A DNA stretch of 27,049 bases, from positions 1-27,049 of the forward strand of contig CALGOO010000049.1 of assembly GCA_937960715.1 (NCBI GenBank), read 5' to 3'. The notes below the pieces were generated by a model. That model had not been told where the DNA came from and did no database searches. It saw only the letters and a program-made list of their open reading frames with translations. The DNA comes from an uncultured Candidatus Competibacteraceae bacterium (GTDB lineage: Bacteria > Pseudomonadota > Gammaproteobacteria > Competibacterales > Competibacteraceae). Shown in pieces: positions 7,343 through 14,933 of this stretch; positions within the stretch are counted from its first letter, which is position 1, and every line of letters starts with the position of its first letter. The translations under genes and the position numbers were made by a program.

Positions 7343-7966
7343 ATGCCTTCCTCTCCGGCCGTCACCATCGGCGTGGCCACGCTCTATCTGGGCGACTATA
7401 GGGATATTTTGCCGATGTTGGACCAGAGCGCCATCCATGCCGTGGTGACTGATCCACCCTACGGTATTGGGTATGTTCACGGTGGGGGGAGCTATCAAGG
7501 GTTAGGCGCGCCCCCAAACAAAAAGCCCATCATCGGCGATGATGCGCCGTTCGATCCGCACTGGCTGATCGAGTTGGCGGACGCCTCGGCCAAGAAGGGT
7601 GGCCGGCCGGTGCTGCTGTGGGGCGCTAGCCACTACAAAACGCGCCTGCCCGCCGGCGGAACCTTTCTGTGCTGGGACAAGAGTTGCGGCCAAGGGCCGG
7701 CTGATGTCTTCGTCGACGCCGAATTCGCGTGGATGAACCGCAAAAACGCCCGCTGCATCTATCGGCACTTCTGGAAAGGCGCTACCCGGGCCGGCGAAGA
7801 TAGCCCGGCTCGTTTCGCTCGCGCCCATCCCAGCCAAAAACCGGTGGAACTGATGCGCTGGTGTCTGGAAGTCGCGCGCATCGGTATCGGCAAGACCGTT
7901 TTCGACCCTCATCGGCCAGCCACACCCGCTCGAAGGGGCGCCCGTCCGGGGTGCGATAGATGCTGA
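7343..7966 (+). pseudogene. DNA methyltransferase (DPPY type), 3'-truncated
   Basis: The start at 7343 gives a protein that opens like small phage-type N6-adenine or N4-cytosine methyltransferases (TLYLGDYRDILPML). The catalytic motif DPPYGIGY begins at residue 37. Residues 165-189 (AHPSQKPVELMRW through GKTVFDP) lead into where motif I (FxGxG, SAM binding) should follow. It does not: after the Pro at 189, about position 7909, the frame reads 18 unrelated residues to a stop. In this methyltransferase class the SAM-binding motif is C-terminal, so the product should be inactive. The break coincides with the 3' end of the convergent toxin gene. The protein family is clear; its DNA target cannot be read. 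Confidence 0.82.
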
Positions 7967-8336
7967 AATCGCGGCGGTCGGTGGTCAGCACCCGGTTGGT
8001 TTTCTCCTGCCCGGCCAGCCAGATCAGGCCGGCGTCGGCCAGATCAATGCGCTGATCGGCGTAGCGCCGCAGCAAAGCCGCGATCTCCGGGAGATGCGAG
8101 GGCTCGATCTGCCGCAAGACGACGCCACCCTGATGAACCCAGTCCAGAAACAGGGCGCCATCCGCCGGCTGGAAGAAAAAGCAGGTTTCGGTAATCACCG
8201 GATAGATGGTCACCAAACGTGGGCGCTCGCGCTTCAATCGTCCGGCCAACAGCGATTTGGCGCTTGCGTAATAGGGGTCGCCCCGTCGGAATAGCGCTAC
8301 CAGGAAACCGGTGTCAACCAGGATAGTGTTTGGCAT
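7782..8336 (-). CDS. vapC: PIN-domain toxin, VapC type (read-through C-terminus)
   Basis: Residues 1-140 form a complete PIN-domain ribonuclease of the VapC type. The acidic residues expected to bind metal are present: D8 in ILVDTGFLVALF, E50 in VITETCFFF, D98/D101 in RIDLADAGLIWLA, and D120 in LTTDRRDF. VapC toxins usually cleave a tRNA or the rRNA sarcin-ricin loop; the target here is unknown. Family members are about 130-145 aa, but this frame runs to 184 aa. The last 42 or so residues are read antisense through the truncated methyltransferase. The natural stop was therefore probably lost at the junction near 7908. It overlaps the antitoxin gene by 23 bp, the usual arrangement. Whether the tail impairs folding cannot be judged. 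Confidence 0.82.
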   Translation of the reverse strand: MPNTILVDTGFLVALFRRGDPYYASAKSLLAGRLKRERPRLVTIYPVITETCFFFQPADGALFLDWVHQGGVVLRQIEPSHLPEIAALLRRYADQRIDLADAGLIWLAGQEKTNRVLTTDRRDFSIYRTPDGRPFERVWLADEGRKRSCRYRCARLPDTSASVPPVFGWDGRERNEPGYLRRPG

Positions 8337-8562
8337 GAAGCCGTTCCCATATTTCCCGTTTGAGCGGATCTTCGGGCGGTTCGGACGGACTTAGCTGGCC
8401 AAAAAGATCCTTGCCGAGTTCATAGGGATCAGGCGGCGGCTCGAACTGTTCCAGCCAGGCCGCCAGACTTTGCTTGACGGCCTCGCTTTTGCTGCATCCG
8501 AGCTGGCGACAGGCTTCGGCCAGGCGCTGTTCGGTGGTTTCATCCAGGCGCACGGTCAACAT
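8314..8562 (-). CDS. ribbon-helix-helix antitoxin (VapB/CopG type, 82 aa)
   Basis: An 82-residue protein whose first 40 residues (MLTVRLDETTEQRLAEACRQ, then LGCSKSEAVKQSL) form a typical MetJ/CopG-like ribbon-helix-helix DNA-binding unit. The acidic, Pro-rich C-terminus (DPYELGKDLFGQL) is a motif seen in antitoxins paired with PIN toxins, and would wrap the toxin. It is upstream of vapC and overlaps it by 23 bp, so the pair should be one transcript and translationally coupled. The ATG at 8562 has GGAGGT about 10 bases upstream. Autoregulation is expected for the family; the 89-bp gap to priA is where the operator would lie, but no clear palindrome is seen. Confidence 0.85.
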   Translation of the reverse strand: MLTVRLDETTEQRLAEACRQLGCSKSEAVKQSLAAWLEQFEPPPDPYELGKDLFGQLSPSEPPEDPLKREIWERLHAKHYPG

Positions 8563-8651
8563 GATGATAAAACCTCCAGCATGATGTACGACAGTATTAC
8601 AGCAACAAACAACGGCCCCTGGCAAGATTGATCCAGCACCTTGAGTGGGAT

Positions 8652-10871
8652 TCAATACAGTTCCATCGGATCGACATCCAGCGACCAGCGCACCTGGCGA
8701 TCCTGGCGCTCCGCCCAGAGCAGCGCCGCCCAGCGGTCGAGGAAGCGATGCAACGCTTGACGCTGCGTCGCCTGAACCAGCAGATGTGCCCGATGGCGGC
8801 CGGCGCGACGTTCCATCGGCGCGGGGACGGGTCCCAGCAGTTCCAGACCGCCGGCCAGGGGTTCGGCCAACGCCCGCGCGGCGTTCAGAAACCCGGTGGC
8901 GCGCTCCGGATCGACGGCTTCCGCTCGCAGCAGGGCCTGATGGGCGAACGGCGGCAGCAACGCCTCGCGCCGTTCCGCCAGCGCCGCCGCCGCGAAGGCC
9001 GGATAACCCTCGGCCACCAGCACGCGCAGCAATGGATGATCGGGATGATGGGTCTGGATGATCACGATTCCCGGCTTTTCGGCCCGACCGGCCCGGCCGG
9101 CCACTTGCAGGATCAGCTGTGCCATCCGCTCGCTGGAGCGGAAATCCACCCCGTACAGCCCCTGGTCGGCGTCCACGACGCCGACCAGGGTCACCTCGGG
9201 GAAATGATGGCCCTTGGCCAGCATCTGGGTGCCGATCAGGATGCGGCGGTCGCCGTTGTGGATGTCGGCCAGCAGGGTTTCCAGACTGCCGCGGCGGCGG
9301 GTGCTGTCCCGGTCGATGCGGGCGATGCCGATGCCGGGAAACAGCGGCCGCAGGGCGGTTTCGAGCCGCTCGGTGCCGTGGCCCACCGCCCGCAGATCCA
9401 CGCTGCCGCAAACCGGGCAGACGGCATCCACCGGCCGATTGTCGCCGCAATGATGACAGGTCAGGCGGCGCTGGCGCAGGTGCAGGGTCATGCGGGCGTC
9501 GCAGTGCCGGCACTGGCTCAGCCAGCCGCATTCGTGGCAGAGCAGGATCGGGGCGAAGCCGCGCCGGTTGAGGAACAGCAACACCTGCTCGCCGCGGTCG
9601 AGATGCGCCCGCATTCGTTCCAACAGCGCTTGCGACAACCCTTCGGTCATCGGCTGGCGGCGCACGTCCAGAATCAGGATCGGTGGTTCGGTGCCCCCGC
9701 CGACCCGTTCCGGCAAGGGCAGCAGATGGTAACGTCCGCCACGGGCGTTCTGGACGCTTTCCAGCGCCGGCGTGGCGGAACCCAGCACCACCGGAACGCC
9801 GAGTTGTCGACCCCGGATCACCGCCAGATCGCGGGCGTGGTAGCGAAAACCGTCCTGCTGCTTGAAGGACGGATCGTGCTCCTCGTCGACGATCAGCAGG
9901 CCCGGCGCGCGCAGTGGGGCGAACACCGCCGAGCGGGTGCCGACCACCACCCTCGCGGTTCCGTCGCGAGCCAGCAGCCAGGCGTTCAGCCGTTCCCGGT
10001 CGCTCAGGCCCGAATGCAGCACCGCCAGCGGTCCCGGCAAGCGTTCCCGAAAACGGGCCAGCAGTTGCGGGGTCAGGCCGATTTCCGGCGTCAGCACCAA
10101 TGCCTGCCGGCCGCGCGCCAGCACCGCCTCGATCAGGCGCAGGTAGACCTCGGTTTTGCCGCTGCCGGTGACGCCTTCCAGCAGAAAAGCCTGGAACCGG
10201 TCCAGGGCCGCGCCGATCGCCGCGACGGCGTCGGCCTGCGCCGCGCTCGGCGTGGGTGGAGCCGCGATCGCGGTGGTCGTGGCGTCCGTCGTGGTCGGTG
10301 TGGTCGCCGCGTCTAATTCCACCCAGCCCCTGGCGCGCAGCGCTCGCAAGGTAGCGGCGCTGTCTCGAACCACCGGCCGCAGGGTTTCCGCGTCGAGACC
10401 GGCGGGACACCGGGCCAGATGGTCGAGCAGCCGGCGTTGGATAGGGGCGCGGCGCAGCGCGACGGATTCCGCCAGCACGGTCAACCCGGCGGCGGTGATG
10501 CGCCACAGCGGCGGCGGTCGGGGAATGACGGCCGGTTCGCCCTGCCGCAGCAGCGCCGGCAGGGCGGCGGCGAACGCCTCGCCGGGCGGATGGCGGTAAT
10601 AGCGTCGCGCCCACTGGGTCAACGCCAGCACGTCGGGCGGCAAGATCGGCTCGCGGTCGAGTACCGCCAGCGCCGGTCGCAGCAGGGTGGGGTCCAGTTC
10701 GCTGTCGCCCCCGATTTCGACCAGAAAACCGACGGTTTGTCGGCGGCCGAACGGCACGCGCACCCGCGCGCCTGGCCGCAAGATCGCGGGATCGCAATCG
10801 GGCGGGGGCAGGTAATCGAAGGTCCGATACAGGGGCGAGGGGACGGCGATCCGCAGAATCGGGCCGGGCAC
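8652..10871 (-). CDS. priA: primosomal replication-restart helicase PriA
   Basis: 3'-5' DNA helicase that recognises stalled forks and loads DnaB. Counted from the TTG at 10919, the longest frame has 755 residues. It carries the N-terminal DNA-binding part (LYRTFDYLPP near 30-39), Walker A GVTGSGKT at 249-256, DEEH at 345-348, the aromatic-rich loop after it (FKQQDGFRYH), and eight zinc cysteines at 461, 464, 470, 473, 488, 491, 501 and 504. A Thr-rich linker lies at about 206-218. The TTG overlaps the marC end. GTG at 10871, 13 bp after the marC stop, gives 739 aa, nearer the usual length, and fits the conserved start (ILRIAVPSPLYR), so I chose it. The last 46 codons also exist as a copy at 6551-6690; this copy is the intact gene, ending PMELY. 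Confidence 0.94.
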   Translation of the reverse strand: MPGPILRIAVPSPLYRTFDYLPPPDCDPAILRPGARVRVPFGRRQTVGFLVEIGGDSELDPTLLRPALAVLDREPILPPDVLALTQWARRYYRHPPGEAFAAALPALLRQGEPAVIPRPPPLWRITAAGLTVLAESVALRRAPIQRRLLDHLARCPAGLDAETLRPVVRDSAATLRALRARGWVELDAATTPTTTDATTTAIAAPPTPSAAQADAVAAIGAALDRFQAFLLEGVTGSGKTEVYLRLIEAVLARGRQALVLTPEIGLTPQLLARFRERLPGPLAVLHSGLSDRERLNAWLLARDGTARVVVGTRSAVFAPLRAPGLLIVDEEHDPSFKQQDGFRYHARDLAVIRGRQLGVPVVLGSATPALESVQNARGGRYHLLPLPERVGGGTEPPILILDVRRQPMTEGLSQALLERMRAHLDRGEQVLLFLNRRGFAPILLCHECGWLSQCRHCDARMTLHLRQRRLTCHHCGDNRPVDAVCPVCGSVDLRAVGHGTERLETALRPLFPGIGIARIDRDSTRRRGSLETLLADIHNGDRRILIGTQMLAKGHHFPEVTLVGVVDADQGLYGVDFRSSERMAQLILQVAGRAGRAEKPGIVIIQTHHPDHPLLRVLVAEGYPAFAAAALAERREALLPPFAHQALLRAEAVDPERATGFLNAARALAEPLAGGLELLGPVPAPMERRAGRHRAHLLVQATQRQALHRFLDRWAALLWAERQDRQVRWSLDVDPMELY
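8667..8792. repeat. 126-bp direct repeat, copy within intact priA
   Basis: Identical base for base to 6565-6690 and in the same orientation. It encodes the penultimate part of the PriA C-terminus and forms the right boundary of the island. Outside it, at 8653-8666, the sequence differs from the other copy at four of 14 positions, then diverges altogether. Confidence 0.95.
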
Positions 10872-10884
10872 GGCGGAATGACCG

Positions 10885-11520
10885 TCAGGCGCCGAACAGA
10901 CCGGCGCGCAAGCCTTCAAGAACGAACTGCACGGCCAGCGCCGCCAGAATCACCCCCAGCAACCGGTCGATGACGTTAGCGCCGGTTGCGCCCAGCAGTC
11001 TCATCAACCGCGGGGCCAGCAGCAGGCACGCCAGGGTCAGCGCCAGCACCGCCAGCAACACCCCCAGCAGACCGAGAAACAGCAACGGCTGGTCCTGGGG
11101 GCGCAGGCCGCTGGTGGTCAGCAGAATGGTGGTCAGCGCGCCGGGACCGGCCAGCAGGGGGAACGCCAGCGGAAAGACCGAGATGTCTTCCCGATACTGA
11201 GCCTCTTCCTGTTCCCGCACCGTGGCCGAGCGCAGGCCGGACGGACGGGCGAACACCATGTCGATCGCCAGCAGGAACAGCAAGGCGCCGCCGCTGATTC
11301 GGAACGCCGCCAGGCTGATGCCCAGCAAGCGCAGCAGGGCGTCGCCGGTGAACAGGAAAAGCAGCAGGATCAAGGCGGCGATGGCGGTGCCCTTGAGCGC
11401 CATGCGGCGTCGATAGCGGTCGGCGCCGCCCCGAGTCAGGGTCGCGAACATCGGCGCGACACCCACCGGATCGATGACGACCAGGAGGGTGACGAAAAGC
11501 GTAACCAGTTGATCCAGCAT
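10885..11520 (-). CDS. MarC family integral membrane protein (211 aa)
   Basis: A MarC/UPF0056 protein with six hydrophobic segments. Family signatures are the N-terminal VVIDPVGVAPMFATLT and the central FPLAFPLLAGPGALTT, both at the expected places. These proteins sit in the inner membrane; their transport substrate is unknown, and the early link to multiple antibiotic resistance in E. coli was not upheld. The length is typical. The ATG at 11520 is the only good start, but no strong ribosome site precedes it. It lies 68 bp downstream of bamB and just upstream of priA, all on the minus strand. In E. coli the gene after bamB is der; here MarC stands in that place. Confidence 0.9.
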   Translation of the reverse strand: MLDQLVTLFVTLLVVIDPVGVAPMFATLTRGGADRYRRRMALKGTAIAALILLLFLFTGDALLRLLGISLAAFRISGGALLFLLAIDMVFARPSGLRSATVREQEEAQYREDISVFPLAFPLLAGPGALTTILLTTSGLRPQDQPLLFLGLLGVLLAVLALTLACLLLAPRLMRLLGATGANVIDRLLGVILAALAVQFVLEGLRAGLFGA

Positions 11521-11588
11521 GGGGGTTGGCGGCGTTCACGCCTTGCCTTCGCGCGGGAGAGGGCAGCGGGGACCAGGAGGAGATGGCG

Positions 11589-12743
11589 CTATTCCCCGGC
11601 CCGGAACGCGCCGAGCGCGCCGCCCTGCCCCTGGACGAAGACGGTGTCGCCAGCCACGAACGGCGGGGCGACGATGGCCTTGCCGGCGGCGCGAATCCGG
11701 CCCACGATCTGGCCGTTGGTCTTGTCGAGCCAGTGCAGGTAACCCTCGAAATCGCCCACCACGACATGGCTTCTGGTAGCGACGGGGGCGGACAGCCGAC
11801 GGCCGGTCAATTCGGCCTGCTTCCACAGCGTGCCGCCATCGCGGCGATCCAGGGCCAGCACGGCGTCGGTCTCGTCGCTGACGTAGACTTGGCGCTCGTC
11901 CACGGCCAGCCCGGCGTAACTGGACAACTCGCGGTTCCACAACAGATTGCCGCCGCGCATGTCGATGGCGGCGACGCTGCCGCGATAGGCCACCAGGTAC
12001 AGAGTATCGCCGAGGATTTTCGGCTCGGCGTCGATGTCGATCAGCCGTTCGATTTCGGTGCGACCGCGGGGCGCGGCGATGGTTTTCTCGGTGATCGGCA
12101 AACCCCGGTCCAGGGACAGCACCAGCAGCTTACCGGTTTCCAGTCCGGCGATGACCAGGTTATGGGTCAGCACCGGTGGCGCGTTGCCGCGCAGGCTCAA
12201 CGCGGGCATGACGTGCGCGTAGACCCAGCGACGTTCGCCAGTGCGGGCGTCGAGACCGGTGAATTTGCCGTCGCCGGTGCGAACCACCACCAGCCCGCCG
12301 GCGGCGCGCGGCGGGGCCAGCACCTCGCTGGAGACCTGGCTCCGCCAGACTTCCTGACCGTTGTCCTGACGCAGGGCGACCACCTGTCCCTTGTTGGTGC
12401 CAACCAGGACCAGCCCGTTGTCGCTGACGCCCACGCCGCCGGTAATGGGCAACTGGGTCGCGATTTCCCACAATCGTTGTTCGCCGAGAGCGTCCAGCGC
12501 CACGACCACGCCGTCGAAGCTGGCGGCATAGAGTCGACCGTCCGCCAACGCGGGGGTCAGGCGGATGAATTGATTCTTCGCCCCGGACCCGACCTGAGCT
12601 TCCCAGAGTTGCCGGACGTCGACCGGTTGGGCGATGGTTTTAAGCTCGGCCGGCGGGATCGAATTGTCCGAACCGCCGAACCAGCTACAGCCGGCGCTCA
12701 GAACCAGGAACACAAGCGGGAGCAGGCGGCGGACCATGATCAT
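11589..12743 (-). CDS. bamB: outer-membrane assembly lipoprotein BamB
   Basis: Component of the Bam complex that folds beta-barrel proteins into the outer membrane. The start MIMVRRLLPLVFLV is followed by the lipobox LSAGC, with C19 as the lipidation site. The mature part is an eight-bladed PQQ-like beta propeller: repeated segments such as VVALDALGEQRLWE, LLWNRELSS and VLALDRRDGGTLWKQ are visible across residues 70-380. The length is 384 aa, in the family range. Two start codons are possible, 12743 or 12737; the first overlaps the yfgM stop as ATGA and suggests coupling. It sits in the conserved hisS-yfgM-bamB order. Confidence 0.95.
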   Translation of the reverse strand: MIMVRRLLPLVFLVLSAGCSWFGGSDNSIPPAELKTIAQPVDVRQLWEAQVGSGAKNQFIRLTPALADGRLYAASFDGVVVALDALGEQRLWEIATQLPITGGVGVSDNGLVLVGTNKGQVVALRQDNGQEVWRSQVSSEVLAPPRAAGGLVVVRTGDGKFTGLDARTGERRWVYAHVMPALSLRGNAPPVLTHNLVIAGLETGKLLVLSLDRGLPITEKTIAAPRGRTEIERLIDIDAEPKILGDTLYLVAYRGSVAAIDMRGGNLLWNRELSSYAGLAVDERQVYVSDETDAVLALDRRDGGTLWKQAELTGRRLSAPVATRSHVVVGDFEGYLHWLDKTNGQIVGRIRAAGKAIVAPPFVAGDTVFVQGQGGALGAFRAGE

Positions 12744-13564
12744 TGACCTGAGGTGGACACGGGGGGGACGGGGGGAACGGGCGCAACCACCGGCTCGGTC
12801 GGCGTGGGCGCCGGCTCGGCGGGCGCGACCGGCGCGGATTCGGTGGTCGACAGGGTGGCCGGGACGGCGGCGGTCGGCGCCGATTCGGGTTTGGCCGGTT
12901 CGGGTGGCGGCGGCGGAGCGGGCGGAGCGGGAATCACGGCGCCAGGCGTCGCCACCGCCAGCTCGTCGAGCTTGAGTTGCAGCAGGCGGTCGTCGCCACT
13001 TGCCGCCAGCGCCGCCGCATACGCGGTCCGAGCCTTGTCCGGCTGGTTGCCGGCCAGATACAGGTCGCCCCTGAGTTCCTCGCGCTCGGCGTTCAGGCTG
13101 GCGGTAGCCATGCTTTCCAGCAGTTTTTCGGCTTCGGCGGTCTGGCCGGCGGCTAATCTCACCCGCGCCAGCCGCAGCCGGGCAATGTCCCGCAGTTCGT
13201 CGGAACGGGCGTTGCCGATGACCCATTCCAGTTGCCGGCTGGCGGTGGCGTGGTCACCACCGTCCAGCGCCAGCCTGGCCAGTCGCAGCGCGGCCAGCGC
13301 CGCGTAGGGAGACTTTGGGAAGTCGGCGATCAGGGTTTGTCCCAGTTGGCGAGCCGGACCGGCGTCTGGTTTTTCCACCGCCGCGACGAAGGCGTCGTAA
13401 GCCCCCGAGGCGATTTCCGCCTGGGCGTCGCGATGGGAGAGCCAATACCGCCAGCCGAAAATCGCGATCACCCCGAGCGCGATGCCGATGAGAATGCTGG
13501 CGCCGTTTTCCTTCCACCATTTCTTGAGATCCTCGACGCGTTCGTCGTCGGTGTATTGTTCCAT
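12740..13564 (-). CDS. yfgM: YfgM-type membrane-anchored TPR protein with long proline-rich tail (274 aa)
   Basis: An ancillary SecYEG translocon protein family (TPR_21), thought to link translocation with periplasmic chaperones. The N-terminal MEQYTDDERVEDLKKWWKEN is characteristic and is followed by one membrane segment at about 23-41 (ILIGIALGVIAIFGWRYWL). TPR-like helices fill 45-205. What is unusual is the C-terminus: from about residue 212 to 274 the sequence is almost wholly Pro, Ala, Thr, Val and Glu, of low complexity, whereas E. coli YfgM (about 206 aa) ends at the TPR part. The ATG at 13564 has an AGGA ribosome site 9 bases upstream. It follows hisS by 27 bp and overlaps bamB by 4 bp. 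Confidence 0.9.
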   Translation of the reverse strand: MEQYTDDERVEDLKKWWKENGASILIGIALGVIAIFGWRYWLSHRDAQAEIASGAYDAFVAAVEKPDAGPARQLGQTLIADFPKSPYAALAALRLARLALDGGDHATASRQLEWVIGNARSDELRDIARLRLARVRLAAGQTAEAEKLLESMATASLNAEREELRGDLYLAGNQPDKARTAYAAALAASGDDRLLQLKLDELAVATPGAVIPAPPAPPPPPEPAKPESAPTAAVPATLSTTESAPVAPAEPAPTPTEPVVAPVPPVPPVSTSGQ

Positions 13565-13591
13565 TGGGTTCTGTCCTCTCGCGTCCTGTTC

Positions 13592-14881
13592 TTAAGCCTG
13601 GGGGGGGGCGTCCAGCGCCGCGCCCAGGAAGGCGGCGGCCTGATCGGGCGATAAGGTGAGTTGTTGGCCATCGGGGTCGCGCAATGGCTTGATGGCGACC
13701 ATGCCGCTCCGAGTTTCGTCCTCGCCCAGAATCAGCGCGAAACGGGCGCCGCTGTGATCGGCGCGACGAAACTGGGCCTTGAAACCGCCGCCGCCGCAGT
13801 GCATTCGCAGCCGCAATCCGGGCAACCGGTCGCGCAACCGTTCGGCCAGCGCCGGTCCTTGCCGCTGGGCGGCATCGCCGACCATGATCAGATAGGCGTG
13901 CGGGTTGGCGTCGGCGCCCGGCTGGCCGGTGGCGGCGAGCAGAGCCACCAGTCGCTCCAGACCCAGCGCGAAGCCGATGCCCGAAGTGGCTGGCCCACCC
14001 AGTTGCTCGAGCAGGCCGTCGTAGCGGCCGCCGGCGCAGATCGTGCCTTGGGCGCCGAGCGCGTCGGTGACCCATTCGAACACGGTCTTGCAGTAATAAT
14101 CCAGGCCGCGCACCAGGCGTGGATTGATTTGATGGGCGATACCGGCGGCGTCCAGCAGGGTTCGCAGTTGCTCGAAATGGACCTGGGATTCGGCGTCGAG
14201 ATGATCCAGCAGCACCGGCGCCTCCGCCAGCACCGCCCGCAGCGCCGGATTCTTGCTGTCCAGGATCCGCAGGGGGTTGGTGGTCAGCCGCCGCTGGCTG
14301 TCTTCGTCCAGTTCCGCGCGTCGGGTCTGGAAATAGGCGACCAGCCGGTCGCGGTAGGCGGCGCGAGCGGCGCTGGAACCCAGCGAATTGAGCTGAAGGG
14401 TGACGTCGCGAATCCCGAGTCGCCGCCACAGGCGCGCCGAGAGGCAGATCAGTTCGGCGTCGATGTCGGGCCCGGCCATGCCGTAGGCCTCGGCGCCGAC
14501 CTGGTGAAACTGGCGATAGCGACCCTTTTGCGGCTTCTCGTAGCGGAACATCGGTCCGGCGTACCATAGCCGCTGGGTCTGGTTGTGCAGCAGGCCGTGC
14601 TCGATGCAGGCGCGGGCGCAGCCGGCGGTGCCTTCGGGGCGCAGGGTCAGGCTCTCGCCGTTGCGGTCGACGAAGGTGTACATCTCCTTTTCGACGATGT
14701 CGGTGACCTCGCCGATCGAGCGGGCGAACAGCTCGGTCTTTTCCACCAGCGGCAGGCGGATCTCGTGGTAGCCATAGGCGGCAAGCACCTCGCGCACGGT
14801 CGTTTCCAGCGTCTGCCACGACGCCGATTCGCCGGGCAGGATGTCGTTCATGCCGCGAATGGCTTGAAACGGCTTGGACAT
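13592..14881 (-). CDS. hisS: histidyl-tRNA synthetase (429 aa)
   Basis: Class II aminoacyl-tRNA synthetase that charges tRNA-His. The N-terminus MSKPFQAIRGMNDILPGES matches the family. RPEGTAG is at 81-87, motif 2 (MFRYEKPQKGRYRQFHQ) at 111-127, the histidine-specific RLVRGLDYY at 255-263, and motif 3 (GIGFALGLER) at 301-310. An anticodon-binding domain forms the last 100 residues. The ATG at 14881 was chosen because the frame's upstream extension begins with TTG and lacks homology. No strong ribosome site is seen. Near the 3' end, positions 13600-13608 form a run of nine C on the coding strand that encodes the ProPro of the tail. The gene is followed by yfgM, as in E. coli. Confidence 0.97.
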   Translation of the reverse strand: MSKPFQAIRGMNDILPGESASWQTLETTVREVLAAYGYHEIRLPLVEKTELFARSIGEVTDIVEKEMYTFVDRNGESLTLRPEGTAGCARACIEHGLLHNQTQRLWYAGPMFRYEKPQKGRYRQFHQVGAEAYGMAGPDIDAELICLSARLWRRLGIRDVTLQLNSLGSSAARAAYRDRLVAYFQTRRAELDEDSQRRLTTNPLRILDSKNPALRAVLAEAPVLLDHLDAESQVHFEQLRTLLDAAGIAHQINPRLVRGLDYYCKTVFEWVTDALGAQGTICAGGRYDGLLEQLGGPATSGIGFALGLERLVALLAATGQPGADANPHAYLIMVGDAAQRQGPALAERLRDRLPGLRLRMHCGGGGFKAQFRRADHSGARFALILGEDETRSGMVAIKPLRDPDGQQLTLSPDQAAAFLGAALDAPPQA

Positions 14882-14933
14882 GATGGGATATCCGGTCAAC
14901 CCCGCGGACCGTCGCTGGACGGCCAGCGTGGGG

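Larger units (their letters stand above)
6565..8792. mobile_element. small mosaic genomic island bounded by 126-bp direct repeats of the priA 3' end
   Basis: The repeats at 6565-6690 and 8667-8792 are identical. Between them lie about 1.98 kb unlike the surrounding housekeeping genes: a phage-type protein fragment, a tRNA-Cys-like sequence, a truncated methyltransferase and a toxin-antitoxin pair. Integration at the 3' end of a gene, with the incoming DNA restoring that end, is how many integrative elements and prophages insert. No integrase or transposase is left. It is best described as a remnant, or as DNA captured by recombination between priA ends. Confidence 0.7.

Noticed and set aside
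8563..8651. Operator palindrome for the toxin-antitoxin genes near GTAATACTGTCGTAC
   Set aside because: The symmetry is only three bases at each end; no convincing repeat or promoter pair was found.
8628..10316. Plus-strand frame opposite priA
   Set aside because: Antisense shadow; no recognisable motif, and priA motifs on the other strand are complete.
8314..10797. 827-codon minus-strand frame joining an alternative priA frame to the antitoxin
   Set aside because: Only the last 82 codons (the antitoxin) are real. The rest is a wrong frame of priA rich in Arg, Gly and Pro, so this is not a fusion protein.
11526..12746. Plus-strand frame opposite bamB
   Set aside because: Antisense to a full BamB propeller; composition is that of a shadow frame.
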